Shown here one piece after another: positions 24,068 through 35,000 of a stretch of 64,000 nucleotides of DNA. The position numbers were made by a program, and so were the translations under genes. The notes beneath the pieces are model-generated. The model made no database searches. It was given only the letters and a program-made list of their open reading frames with translations, and was not told the origin of the DNA. Origin of the DNA: Mesostigma viride (taxonomy: Eukaryota > Streptophyta > Mesostigmatophyceae > Mesostigmatales > Mesostigmataceae); NCBI GenBank assembly GCA_009746045.1, contig RPFO01000156.1, positions 1,669,381 through 1,733,380 on the forward strand, given 5' to 3'. The number at the start of each line of letters is the position of its first letter. Within the stretch, counting starts at the first letter, position 1.

Positions 24068-24398
24068 ATGCAGACGATATTTGTTTAAACTTTTGTGTAA
24101 TTATTTTTCTAATGAGATTAGCATAGTACTCCGTGGCATGCCTTTGCGCATGACACGCAAGTACTTACTTACTTACTTAGTGAGTGGATGGCAAGTCTTT
24201 ACTACGGAGCAAAACGCACTGTAGCTTATGCAGTATAAATATCATGCATGCCCCTATGAAGGCTGAGTACAAATAGGGGGGAAAACTGATTATTGAGACA
24301 CCATCCCATCCCTGCTGAGACGCCATGCCCTAGCTTTTTTTGTATAGCTATGCTGATCTTCCCCCCCATGACAGGCTCCCCCTTCGCTGGGCATAGCT

Positions 24399-24562
24399 TG
24401 AAGATAATGGGGATGCAAGTGCCCTGGTGCACCTAGAGCAAGGGTCCTTTACATCCCCACCCTTGCAGGAAGTAGCTTAGGATGTATGATAGGCCATATG
24501 CCCTCCCTCAAGGGCTATGTGCTACATATACTCCCAACGGAGTTATGTTACAATTCAATTCA
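24399..24562 (+). mobile_element. SINE-like short retroelement, copy B
   Basis: Second copy of the element at 1292-1459. It shares GTGCCCTGGTGCACCTAGAG, CCACCCTTGCAGGAAGTAG and the terminal CTCCCAACGGAGTTATGTT. Its tail is a (CAATT)n run that decays into (CCCAT)n, whereas copy A has (TTAA)n. No target duplication could be found by eye. Confidence 0.75.
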
Positions 24563-24913
24563 ATCCCATCCCTTCCCACCCCGTCCCATCCCCTCGCCTC
24601 GCCTCCCGTTCCTGCTGTTCAGTTGAGTTCAACTCACATGATACTCAAGCCAGTAAAATTAAACCAATTCAACGCAATTCAATGCCATTCCTTACATCTG
24701 GAACATAAAACCTCCTGCCACCTAGTGTGCGAGGTAATTATTGTACCCAAACGCTTAGGGTTGGCACGCACCACCTCAGTGATGGCAGAATCAGCAAATG
24801 GCAGACAAACAGTGCATCCCTTTGTTACCAGACGTAGGTCGCGTTAGTAGTTGTTTGTGGATCGAGTGCTCCACACTATCCGAACAGGCAGATGCACGAA
24901 GAAATGCAGACAC

Positions 24914-24977
24914 CATGCAGGTGCACACCACCACAACGGCCCCCCAGGTCTGAGACCTGGGGTACATGCACCTGCAT
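24914..24977. repeat. Two-tier inverted repeat (hairpin)
   Basis: ATGCAGGTGCA at 24914-24924 pairs perfectly with TGCACCTGCAT at 24967-24977. Inside lies a second palindrome, CCAGGTCTGAGACCTGG, near 24945-24961. It sits downstream of the 3' end of the ARM-like gene. Function is unknown. Confidence 0.6.
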
Positions 24978-25308
24978 CACATACGCCTGCAACATGGGGA
25001 AACTACAGGAACCGAAGGACCAAGGAACCAAGGAACCAAGGATTGCTACAGCCTGCACATCACAATCAGAGAAAGGTTACATCCATAGTTGGATAGCCAG
25101 GAGCAAGCTTTCGTACATCCATGCAGATGGAGACTTGCGCACAGACACTTGAAGGATCTTGCTTTGCATCTTCGACCCTACAATGGCAGGTTGTTTTCCA
25201 TGTTTCTCAGCCATGCAAGGAGACCAGAGTTGTTTGCACCCCTTGCACCCCCCACTTACAACCCGATTCGTAGCCCAATCGGCAACGGCATTGTGGCCCT
25301 TCCCGTTT

Positions 25309-26889
25309 TCACAGTACGCCCTTCACATCTCGGAATCTGCTGGCGGACCTCATGTCTCCCTCGGCCTCCGCCATCGCGACCGCCTTGTCCAACGCGCCCT
25401 GGGCCCCCGCGTCCACGAGGTGCTGATGGTATACCGGTTTTGCGGCAATCAGCCTGGCCCAGCAAGCCACAAGGTTGGCCATGCGCCTCGTGACTGGTGC
25501 GTCCCGGTCGGCCCCTACTACCCTGTGCGCCATCATGAACTTGAGCGCGTCCACGAGCGTCTTGCACGTGGCCTCCTTGGGCCCCCCTTCCAGCCGCTGC
25601 ACGCCCTTGTCCTCCTTAGTGAGCTCCAGCAGCAGGTTGCACCCCCACAAGCACGAGTCGGCGTCCTCCTGCATCGCCTGCCGCATCACCTACAACGAGG
25701 TCTCCACCACTGAACCCAGCGTCGATGAAGCGTTCCTTGTTGGCGTTGTCCCCCATGGCCAGTTTGGTGGCAGCGATGCTCGCCTCGAGCTGCACCATCG
25801 GGTAGCTCTCCGCCGTGGCGATGTTTAGCATGCGGGCAATGCGCGGGCACGCGCCGCGCAGCTTGGTCGCGATGCCAAACTGGCCACACCGGCACAAGTG
25901 CCCCACCGCGCGCGCCCCCCGAGACGCCAGCATCCACTGGCTGTCGACCGCATGGCCCGCGGTCAGGTACTCCTGGCCCACCGCCTTGCCGCACACCGTC
26001 ACCAGGTTTTGGCACACGCGGTCGGAGGCCATCGCGCGCGTGTTCTCAAAGGGGTGCCCGTCCGCTGCGGCCACCGCGCATACGGCCCCGCACACCCCCA
26101 GGAGGACTTGGTCGCCGCCGCCAAACATCGAGCTGCCGACGAGGACCGTGCAGTGAAGGCATGTGTCCATGGCCTGAGGCAGGCTTGGGTCGATGCCCAT
26201 GCGGCCCTGGTGGGGGCATCCCGGGTCCCTGCAGTCCAGCGTCTGGGTGTATAGATTGTACAGGGACGCGCACCCTGCGTTGGAGCGAAACTGGACTTCG
26301 GGTTTACCATTAAGGGATGCGCGCCGGGAAGCTGGCGAGGATGTTTCGCACGACCATGCACCTGGAATGTGCCCGCAGCGCCGACTTTAGCGCAGGCACG
26401 GACGTCACTGGCGACCTGGAATATGCAGGGGTGGACCATCTGCGAGAGGTTCCACGCCTGCCGCTTGGTCGCGCCGGCCAACACCCTGGTCAGGTGGTCG
26501 ATCCCACCGGCCTCGGCAAAGGGCGCAGACGTGTTTGGGCTGGTGAACGCAGAGGCCAGCTTGCTGCAGACAGCCAACTGAGGGATGCCGCATTGGCCGG
26601 CCAAGATGCGGTCCAGCGCCTTGGCATACAGCGCGCACGCTCCCGCTTTCCGCGGGCTGCTGCTCTCCTCTGGGCCACCCAGCTGGGCTCGTTTCAGGAC
26701 TTGCACGAAAGCCGAGTCGTTGGTCTCGCACCACGTCACAGTGACGAATTCTTTGTTGTATGCGACACGGGTCCATGAACCACCGGTTGTAGGGAACCTG
26801 TTGTCCAGTTCCCGGGAGGCTGCTTCCACTAGCTCCTTTGCCCTGGCATCGGTCAGATTGCCGCCCAGGTCTTCGTTCGTGGTTCGCAT
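25309..26889 (-). CDS. ARM-like repeat protein, function unknown
   Basis: Read on the minus strand from ATG at 26889. Exon 1 is 26889-26362 (MRTTNEDLGGNLTDARAKEL... to AAGTFQ, donor GTGCAT). Exon 2 starts at 26274 after an ACGCAG acceptor (GCASLYNLYTQTLDC). Near 25680-25730 the frame changes from FIDAG to DADSCLWGCNLLLELTKED. Either a very short intron (about 49 nt, ending GATGCAG) or a frameshift explains this. The last part ends ASRFRDVKGVL with TGA at 25309. Helical blocks such as FAEAGGIDHLTRVLAG, VQLEASIAATKLAMG and HLVDAGAQGALDKAVAM resemble armadillo repeats. I do not recognise the family. Confidence 0.6.
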
Positions 26890-27872
26890 GAAGGGGTTTG
26901 AAGGCCGGTTTGTTAAGTGCTTGCAGAGGGTTTTGTGGTTCGGATAGTCCGCAGCTTGGCATTCCTGTTCAAGTTCGGGATGGTGTCAGGCGTTGCACCG
27001 CCGCATCATGGCATTGCAAAGAATTAAGGGAAAAGGTTAGCGGCTCCCGAGCGAACTTTAGGCATGTACTATTCGATTCGGCTGTATATGCTGCTGCAGG
27101 GAAAAATAAAAGGTGACGTACAGATAGGAAATGTGTACACATAATTAACAGCTGGCGACATGTCCTGGGAGCCAACTTACTCTCGAGCAATAGTAGACAG
27201 AGCGGCGCCTGGCGCATGTCTTATCACCCTTTTCTCTGCAATGACCGTTGAAGCATTCCCTCTGCATTTCCATATTTCTTATCTCAGGGTGCGTGCAATG
27301 TCATGCGAGACTTTTACAGTGAAGGCTACAACTATAAGGCTACTGCTGCTCCACCGGTCGTCAAAGTTAAGCAACAGCTCGTGATGTTTCGGGTCGTACG
27401 CCCCAACGCACATGTACCGTGTGCTTGCAAGTCGCCATCCTCGGTTACTCAGGCTAATAAGTTGATATAATTGCAAGTTAGATACTACGGTACAATTAAT
27501 TTACGCTGCAATTTACGTGTATTGCTTGCGCTGCTTGTAATTTTTTGCTGCCCTGCGCGGTGTGCGTAGCTCACCATGCTCCATAATCAATTTTACTATG
27601 CATGTTCGCCTGGCACGACATTTCTGCGTCAGACCAAAGAAGCGATATGCCCGATCAGATGTGAAAAACTTTTGTGTTACGTACTCACCCGGTTAGCGGT
27701 CGGGCAACCGGCGAGGGAAATAAACAACAACAACTCATCCGGTTATCTCTGTCGGATTGACTTCGTGGGAAATGACTAACAAACACCCTGTAATGTTTAT
27801 GGGCAGCAGGGCGCCACGTGGCATGCCAAGGAAGTCACGTCTACGCGAATGATTGTTACAAAATAAAAAATT
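26890..27872. other. Intergenic, no feature recognised
   Basis: AT-moderate sequence upstream of the ARM-like gene. Several short frames lack recognisable motifs. It may hold the promoter and 5' UTR of that gene, but no specific element can be named. Confidence 0.4.
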
Positions 27873-27913
27873 ATCTCCCTCCCTCCCTCCCTCCCTCCCT
27901 CCCCCCCCCCGCC

Positions 27914-27963
<50 letters not shown>

Positions 27964-28590
27964 GTCTTTCCCCTCCCCAACCCCCCCCCCCCACTCACAC
28001 GCACATGCACACGCCCCCGCCCCTGCCCCCGCCCGCCCCCGCCCCCGCCCCCCCCCGCCCCCGCCCCCGCCCCCGCCCCCGCCCGCGCCCGCCCCGCCCC
28101 CGCCCCCGCCCCCGCCCCGCCCCCGCCCCCGCCCCCGCCCCGCCCCGCCCCCGCCCCCGCCCCCGCCCCCGCGCCCCGCCCCGGCCCCGCCCCCGCCCCG
28201 CCCCCGCCCGCGCCCCCGCCCGCGCCCCCGCCCGCGCCTGCGCCCACCCACCCACCCACGCCCACGCCCACGCCCACGCCCACGCCCACGCCCACGCCCA
28301 CGCCCACGCCCACGCCCACGCCCACGCCCACGCACACGCACACACACACGCACACGCACACGCACACGCACACGCACACGCACACGCACACGCACACGCA
28401 CACGCACACGCACACGCACACGCACACGCACACGCACACGCACACGCACACGCACACGCACACACACACGCACATGCACACGCACTTCCTAGTAATCTCG
28501 CCCCTGCCCTTGTCCGTGCCCTTGCCCTCGCCCTCCCCTTTGCCCTCGCCCTCGCCCTTGCCCTAGCCCTCGCTCTCCTCCTCCTCCTCA
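27873..28590. repeat. Compound microsatellite block
   Basis: Successive simple arrays on the plus strand: (CCCT)n at 27873-27904, (CT)n at about 27918-27963, CCCCG-rich DNA at 28010-28240, (CCCACG)n at about 28250-28332, (CACACG)n at 28333-28480, then degenerate CCCTCG/CCCTTG. All long open frames in all six readings (Pro, Arg, Gly, Ala, Val-Cys or Thr-His runs) follow from the repeats and are not genes. Confidence 0.95.
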
Positions 28591-28977
28591 CCTCGCACTA
28601 CTTATAGACGCATACATACACACACAGATGCTTCCCCTTGCGGTGCTTAAGATGGCGTGCCTTTGCCGGAAAGTGGATACAGTTTAGTTCAATGCCGTGC
28701 AGCTAGTGCTTGGAAGCCGTTCCTTGAAAAGCATCATCGGGGAAAGCCAAGTACAGAACGGCTGTAAGCAACAGCGGCTGTCAACTGGGAAAGATAAACG
28801 ATCTGAATTTGCATGGCGTCCAGCAACCAACCTGTGGAAGGCCTCTAAACGGACACGACAGTCCAAAGGCCAAAGAAACATTTCGACCAAGAACGCACCT
28901 AAGGCATGCATGCCACGCAAAAGGTTCCCAAAAGGGGGCAACCCGTCGTCACGTACCGATCATCGCACCCTGGGATT

Positions 28978-29064
28978 TCACCGGGTCGCCGCGCGCTGCT
29001 CGAGGTAACGCACCACTTCTGATTTGCCATATATACTGGCAAAGTCAAGCGCCGTATATCCGTT
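28978..29064 (-). CDS. Terminal ankyrin exon
   Basis: After the acceptor TTTGCAG the 87 nt exon reads NGYTALDFASIYGKSEVV, then RYLEQRAATR and TGA at 28978-28980. It fits the start and first helix pair of an ankyrin repeat and continues phase 0 from the exon at 30889. The intron between them (29065-30888) includes the leftmost truncated tandem unit and about 0.95 kb with no recognisable content. Confidence 0.65.
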   Translation of the reverse strand, partial: NGYTALDFASIYGKSEVVRYLEQRAATR

Positions 29065-32000
29065 CTGCAAACACAGCAGATAATGAAACGCAAACTAGTT
29101 AAACATACAGTACGTTTTTACCCCCCTCCCCCTTCCAGGGATGTGTGTGCGGAATCCACCCACGTCTGTGGGCTATCAGCATGCTTTGCTCCTATACCGC
29201 ATCTCAATATGCATGGACCATTCGGTGCCGGAAACCCAAAGGATAAGTGCGCAGCAACCGCAACGGAATCGTCGTATGCTGCCAACGCTCCACGTACGCA
29301 CCAGGCAGAAAAGCGTGGCCTGAGCCAACACAAAGCAGTGAAATGCTTCGATACGCGCTTTGCCATCGAATACGGGGATGGGTCATGATACCGAATCTTG
29401 TTACGGTCCTGGTTGATATCGGTTGCACGCGCTGCGCCAAGGGTCACAACCCGATCTCAACCAGAGAGGGGATCAAACTGGGGTCCGCAGAATCCCGAAA
29501 TGCTTCTGTATTACACCATATTTTCCAAGTGCAGCCCTTGTTTACAACGGTCAGAGGTCCTTGTCTGAGCCATGTGATATACCCGAGCTCATTACTGTAG
29601 AAGTTCGGTGCCAGCAAGCGTCACAGCGAGCACCAGAAGGCAACGGTCAGACAAAATTAAGGTGTTGCTCATTCACAAGCTGTGACAACTTGCACCGTTG
29701 ACTCCAGCGCATGGACGGCACGCTAACTGGAAGACCTTAAACATGTTTATTTGTCACCTACACGAGTCCAACACACTTGATACTTCTGCGCTAGGCAAGG
29801 GATAAAGGCTGATCTGTTGAAAGCCAAAGTACTCTTCTCGTCCATGGTTATAGAACCTTAGTGTGATCAGATGCCCTTGCTTTCTTGCTTCGACACGATC
29901 TCATGCGTCGATGGCTAGCTGGTTGCAGCAGCTTTACAAAGCACTGGCGTACGGTCGTTAGTAGCGAGCACACTACTGCGCTATCAGGGAACAAGAGAGC
30001 CGCATTTACACCAGACATCATGCGGGCATGGCACTCCATTTAGGCAGTTGTCTCCATGGCTCTGTTGGAGCTTCTCCCACAGGACTGCTGACGTGCAAGT
30101 GAGCAGCAAACACGATCTAGGCACGGTAGCTAGGTCCCAGGCCAAGAGAAAACCAGGCCAAAGACACCACCCATTCATACAAGAGAGGACGTGCTCATCC
30201 AGTCCTGCGGAGCATTGGCTAGGGGATGCATCTGTACAAAAACACATCCTGGCTGTCGGTACGTGATGCGAATGTGGATCTGTGTCCTGGAAACACAAAC
30301 ACTGCCATGAAGACCACGGAGTGCACATGCATATCGAGCAACAAAACTCCCAGGCTGGCACCAGCCCAAGAGAAGGCCCCGCCAACACCCCACAGCAGAC
30401 GGGCAGCGCAGCTTGAGGGGAGGATGCCCAAGCACCCGGTGGGCACGGCCGGTCCCATCCCCAGCAACACAGAAAACACTTGTCAAGCACCCATGGCAGA
30501 ACAGTGGCCATTGTTGCAAGCAAGAACAACAAACAGCAAGGACCATCCAATGGGCTTGGCGCACGCACCCAAGCGGGCTGGTGCCGCTGGCAGATGCTTG
30601 GCAAGGAGAAAAGGAAACAAAAACAACACAAGGGCATGCCATCGAGGATTCAGCTGGAAGTGTCCGAGTGGGTGCACATCCTGGCCAGTCCAGCAACAAC
30701 CGCAGCGATGGCACAACGCGGTGGGCACCGTCTAACCACAGGTCCCCGCCCCCTCTGATGATGACATGCGCAAAGCATGGAAGACAGGGGACCAAGAACG
30801 CCACGCATCGCCACGGCATGCACAAGGCAAAGGCAACGTTGGGATGGCTGCCTCAGGCACAACATCGCCATCAGGCAAGGGCACTCACGCTGTCCCTGGC
30901 GTCCACGCTCATCCCCTTGTCCTCCACCAGGTACTTGACCAACGCCAAGCTGCCGCTCTTAGCAGCATAGTGAAGCGCAGTGCTCTCCCCCTGTGTTGCG
31001 AGCCCAGGGTGCAAAGCGCAGCCGTGCATGTGTGCAAGGCAACAATGGAGGACGGCCAATCATCAGCCCATGCCTCTGCGAACCCCACGCAACAACACGC
31101 TTGCTGCAAAAGTGTCGAGGGTCAGCGGGCTGCACGCGCACATGCACAAGGACGCACCCCCACAAGTGTCTAGGTGCAGCAGCGCACGTGTTGCCAGGAA
31201 GAGAGACCAGCGCGCAACAAGGGAGCGCCAGATGACGGATACGTGCCGTCGTGCCAGAAGCAAATACACGCGCGTTGCTCCTGGCGTCCAAGCTCAGCCC
31301 CTGGCCATCCACCAGGTACTCAACCTGCTAAGGCAACGGTGGGGTTAATTGACGGGCCAGGTTTCTATTACTCACAGTCGAGGACAAGATGAGCCTACTT
31401 GTTCTGTATTGGCACCTATTCGATGCCTACAAATTGGGGGTCAAGACGGCAGCAGGTCTGATCTTGTAAAGGCATGACGGTTCACCACGACTCCCCCTAC
31501 ACGCGTGTGCTCGGATGCCCTTCCTCGTGCGCAAGCTTTGACACCGCCTCATGGAGTAATGGCATGACTGCACCAGCCCAGGCTGACCTACTTGTCATAG
31601 CTAGCTCCTATTTATGGAAATGAGACAGGAACACAGTGGCTCTCGCGCCACATATCATGCGGGCATGGCACCGCATTTCGACAGGTGTCCCCATGGCTCT
31701 GCTTGAGCTTCCCCCAAAGGACTGCTGACAAGAATGCGAGCAGCCAATGAGATCCAGGCAAGGTAGCAAGGGCCTGAGACAAACAGAAAAGCTCACAGGC
31801 TCTGTCAGCAAGAAGATAACACTAACGCGGTCCTGTACAGCATGGGCGAGGGGATGCATCTGTACAAAACCCATCCGGGCTGTCGGTACGTGATGCGAAG
31901 GTGGATCTGCATTCTAAAACACAGAGCTGCCATGAAGACCAGGGAGTGCACATGCGTCTCGAGCAAGAAGACTCCCAGGCTGGCATGAGCCCAAGAGAAG

Positions 32001-35000
32001 ACCCCGCCAACACTCCACAACAGACGGGCAGCGCAGCTTGAGGGGAGGATGCCCAAGCACCGGATGGGCGCTGCCGGTCACATCCCCAGCGACAGAGAAA
32101 ACACTTGTCAAGCAACCATGGCAGAAAGCCAACGGCCATTGTTGCAAGAAAATAGAACCAACACCAAGGACCATCAAATGGGCTTGGCGCACGCACCCAA
32201 GCGGGTTGGTGCCGCTGGCAGATGCTTGGCAAGGAGAAAGGGAAACAAAAACAACACAAGGGCATGCCATCGAGGATTCAGCTGGAAGCGCTCGAGTGTG
32301 TGAACATCCTGGCCAGTCCAGCAACAACCCTAGCGCTGGCGCAACGCAGTGGACACCGTCTAACCACAGGCCCCCCGAGGATGACACGCGCGAAGCATGC
32401 AAGACAGGGGACCAAGAACGCCACGCATCGCCGCGGTACGCACAAGGCAAAGGCAACGTTGGGATGGCTGCCTCAGGCACAACATCGCCATCAGGCAAGG
32501 GCACTCACCCCGGCCCTGGCGTCCACGCTCATCCCCTTGTCCTCCACCAGGTACTTGACCAACGTCAAGCTGCCGCCCTCAGCAGCATAGTGAAGCGCAG
32601 TTCTCCAATTCTGTGTTGCAAGCCAAGGGTGCAAAGCGCAGACACGCATGTGTGCAAGGCAACCATGAAGGACGGCCAATCATCAGCCCATGCCTCTGCA
32701 AACCCCATGCAACAACAACACTTGCTGCCAAAGTGTACAAGGGGCAACGGGCACCACGCGCACATGCACAAGAGCGCACCCCCACAAGTATCTAGGTACA
32801 GCAGCGCACGTGTTACGAGGAAGAGAGACCAGCGCGCAACAAGGGAGCGCCAGATGACCGATACGTGCCGTCATGCCAGAAGCAAACACACGCGCGCTGC
32901 TCCTGGCGTCCAAGCTCAGCCCCTGGCCATCCACCAGGTACTCAACCTGCTAAGGCAACGGTGGGGTGAATTGACGGGCCAGGTTTCTATTACTCACATT
33001 CGAGGACAAGATGGGCCTACTTGTTCTGTATTGGCACCTATTCGATGATTACAAATCAGGCGTCAAGATGGCAGCACGTCTGATCTTGTGAAGGCATGAT
33101 GGTTCACCACGACTCCCCTTACACGCGTGTGCTCGGATGCCCTTCCTCGTGCGCAAGCTTTGACACCGCCTCATGGAGCAACGGCATGACTGCACCAGCC
33201 CAGGCTGACCAACTTGTGATAGCTAGCTCCTATTATGGAAAAAAGACAAGTTCACAGTGGCTCTCGCGCCACACATCATGCGGGCATGACACCGCATTTC
33301 GACAGCTGTCCCCATGGCTCTGCTTGAGCTTCTCCCAAAGGACTGCTGACAAGCATGCGAGCAGCCAATGAGATCCAGGCAAGGTAGCAAGGGCCTGAGA
33401 CAAACAGAAAAGCTCACAGACTCTATCAGAACGAAGATAACGCTAACGCGGCCCTGTACAGCATTGGCCAGGGGATGCATCTGTACAAAACCCATCCAGG
33501 CTGTCGGTAGGTGGTGCGAAGGTGGATCTGCATTCTGAAACACAAACGCTGCCATGAAGACCACGGAGTGCACATGTGTCTCGGGCAATAAGACTCCCAG
33601 GCTGGCACAAGGCCAAGGGAAGACCCTCCAGAAACTTCACAACAGACGGGCAGCGCAGCTTGAGGGGAGGATGCCCAAGCACCCGGTGGGCGCTGCCGGT
33701 CACATCCCCAGCGACAGAGAAAACACTTGTCAAGCCACCATGGCAGAAAGCCACTGGCCATTGTTGCAAGCAAGAATAACAAACAGCAAAGACCTTCAAA
33801 TGGGCTTGGCGCACGCACCCAAGCGGGCTGGTGCCGCTGGCAGATGCTTGGCAAGGAGAAAGGGAAACAAAAAAAACACAAGGGCATGCAGTCAAGGGTC
33901 CGGCAACAGCTGTAGCGCTGGCGTAACGCGGTGAGCACTGTCAAACCACAGGCCCCCCAGGATGACACGCGCAAAGCATGCAAGACAGGAGACCAAGAAC
34001 GCCACGCATCGCCACGGCATGCACAAGGCAAAGGCAACGATTGGATGGCTGCTTCAGGCACAACACCGCCATCAGGCAAGGGCACTCACCACGTTCTTGG
34101 TGTCCAGGCTCATCCCCTTGTCCTCCACCAGGTACTTGACCAACGCCAAGCTGCCACTCTCAGCAGCCAAGTGAAGCGAAGTTTCCCCAAGCTGGGTTGC
34201 AAGCCAAGTGTGCAAGGCAACCATGGAGAACGGCCAATCATCAGCCCATGGCTCTGCAAACCCCATGCAACAACACACTTGCTGCCAAAGTGTACAAGGG
34301 TCAGCGGGCTGCACGCGCACATGCACAAGGACGCACCCCCACAAGTGTCTAGGTGCAGCAGCGCACGTGTTGCCAGGAAGAGAGACCAGCGCGCAACAAG
34401 GGATCAATGCCAGATGACGGATTGCGTGCCGTCATGCCAGAAGCAAACACACGCGCGTTGCTCCTGGCGTCCAACCTCAGCCCCTGCCCATCCACCAGGT
34501 CCACAACCTGCTAAGGCCATGGTTGGGTAAATTGACCTGATTGGCACCTATTCGATGACTACAAATCGGGGGTCAAGGCGGCAGCCGGTCTGATCTTGCA
34601 GAAGCATCATGATCCACCACGACTCCCCTTACACACGTGTGCTCGGTTGCCCTTCCTCGTGCGCAAGCTTTGACACCACCTCATGGAGTAATGGCATGAC
34701 TGCACCAGCCCAGGCTGACCAACTTGTCATAGCTAGCTACTATTATGTAAATGAGACAAGTTCACAGTGGCTCTCGCACCACTCATCATGCGGGCATGGC
34801 ACCGCATTTCGACAGCTGTCCCCATGGCTCTGCTTGAGCTTCCCCCAAAGGACTGCTGACAAGAATGCGAGCAGCCAACGAGATCCAGGCAAGGTAGCAA
34901 GGGCCTGAGACAAACAGAAAAGCTCACAGGCTCTATCAGAACGAAGATAACGCTAACGCGGCCCTGTACAGCATTGGCCAGGGGATGCATCTGTACAAAA

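Larger units (their letters stand above)
19181..24177 (+). mobile_element. LINE-type non-LTR retrotransposon, near full length, degenerate, with two nested inserts
   Basis: The borders are set by the 10 bp duplication TAGTGAGTGG at 19171-19180 and 24178-24187 and by a (TTAC)n tail just before the right copy. In order it encodes an ORF1-like segment, an APE-type endonuclease, a reverse transcriptase and a C-terminal region. Removing the two nested inserts with their duplications leaves about 4.28 kb. Several frameshifts and stops break the coding region, so this copy is not autonomous. It probably belongs to a CR1/Jockey/RTE-like group, judged from the endonuclease type and the LLYGCEAWTL and RRLLFAGHLAR motifs after the reverse transcriptase. 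Confidence 0.85.

Noticed and set aside
27735-28607. Six overlapping long frames (Pro, Arg, Ala, Cys-Val, Thr-His repeats)
   Set aside because: They come entirely from microsatellite arrays; no gene signal beyond the repeats.
32038-33048. 336-codon plus-strand frame and similar 200-280 codon minus-strand frames in the ankyrin units
   Set aside because: They lie in the introns of the tandem units, have no recognisable motif, are of different length in each unit and are explained by one chance frame copied with the unit.
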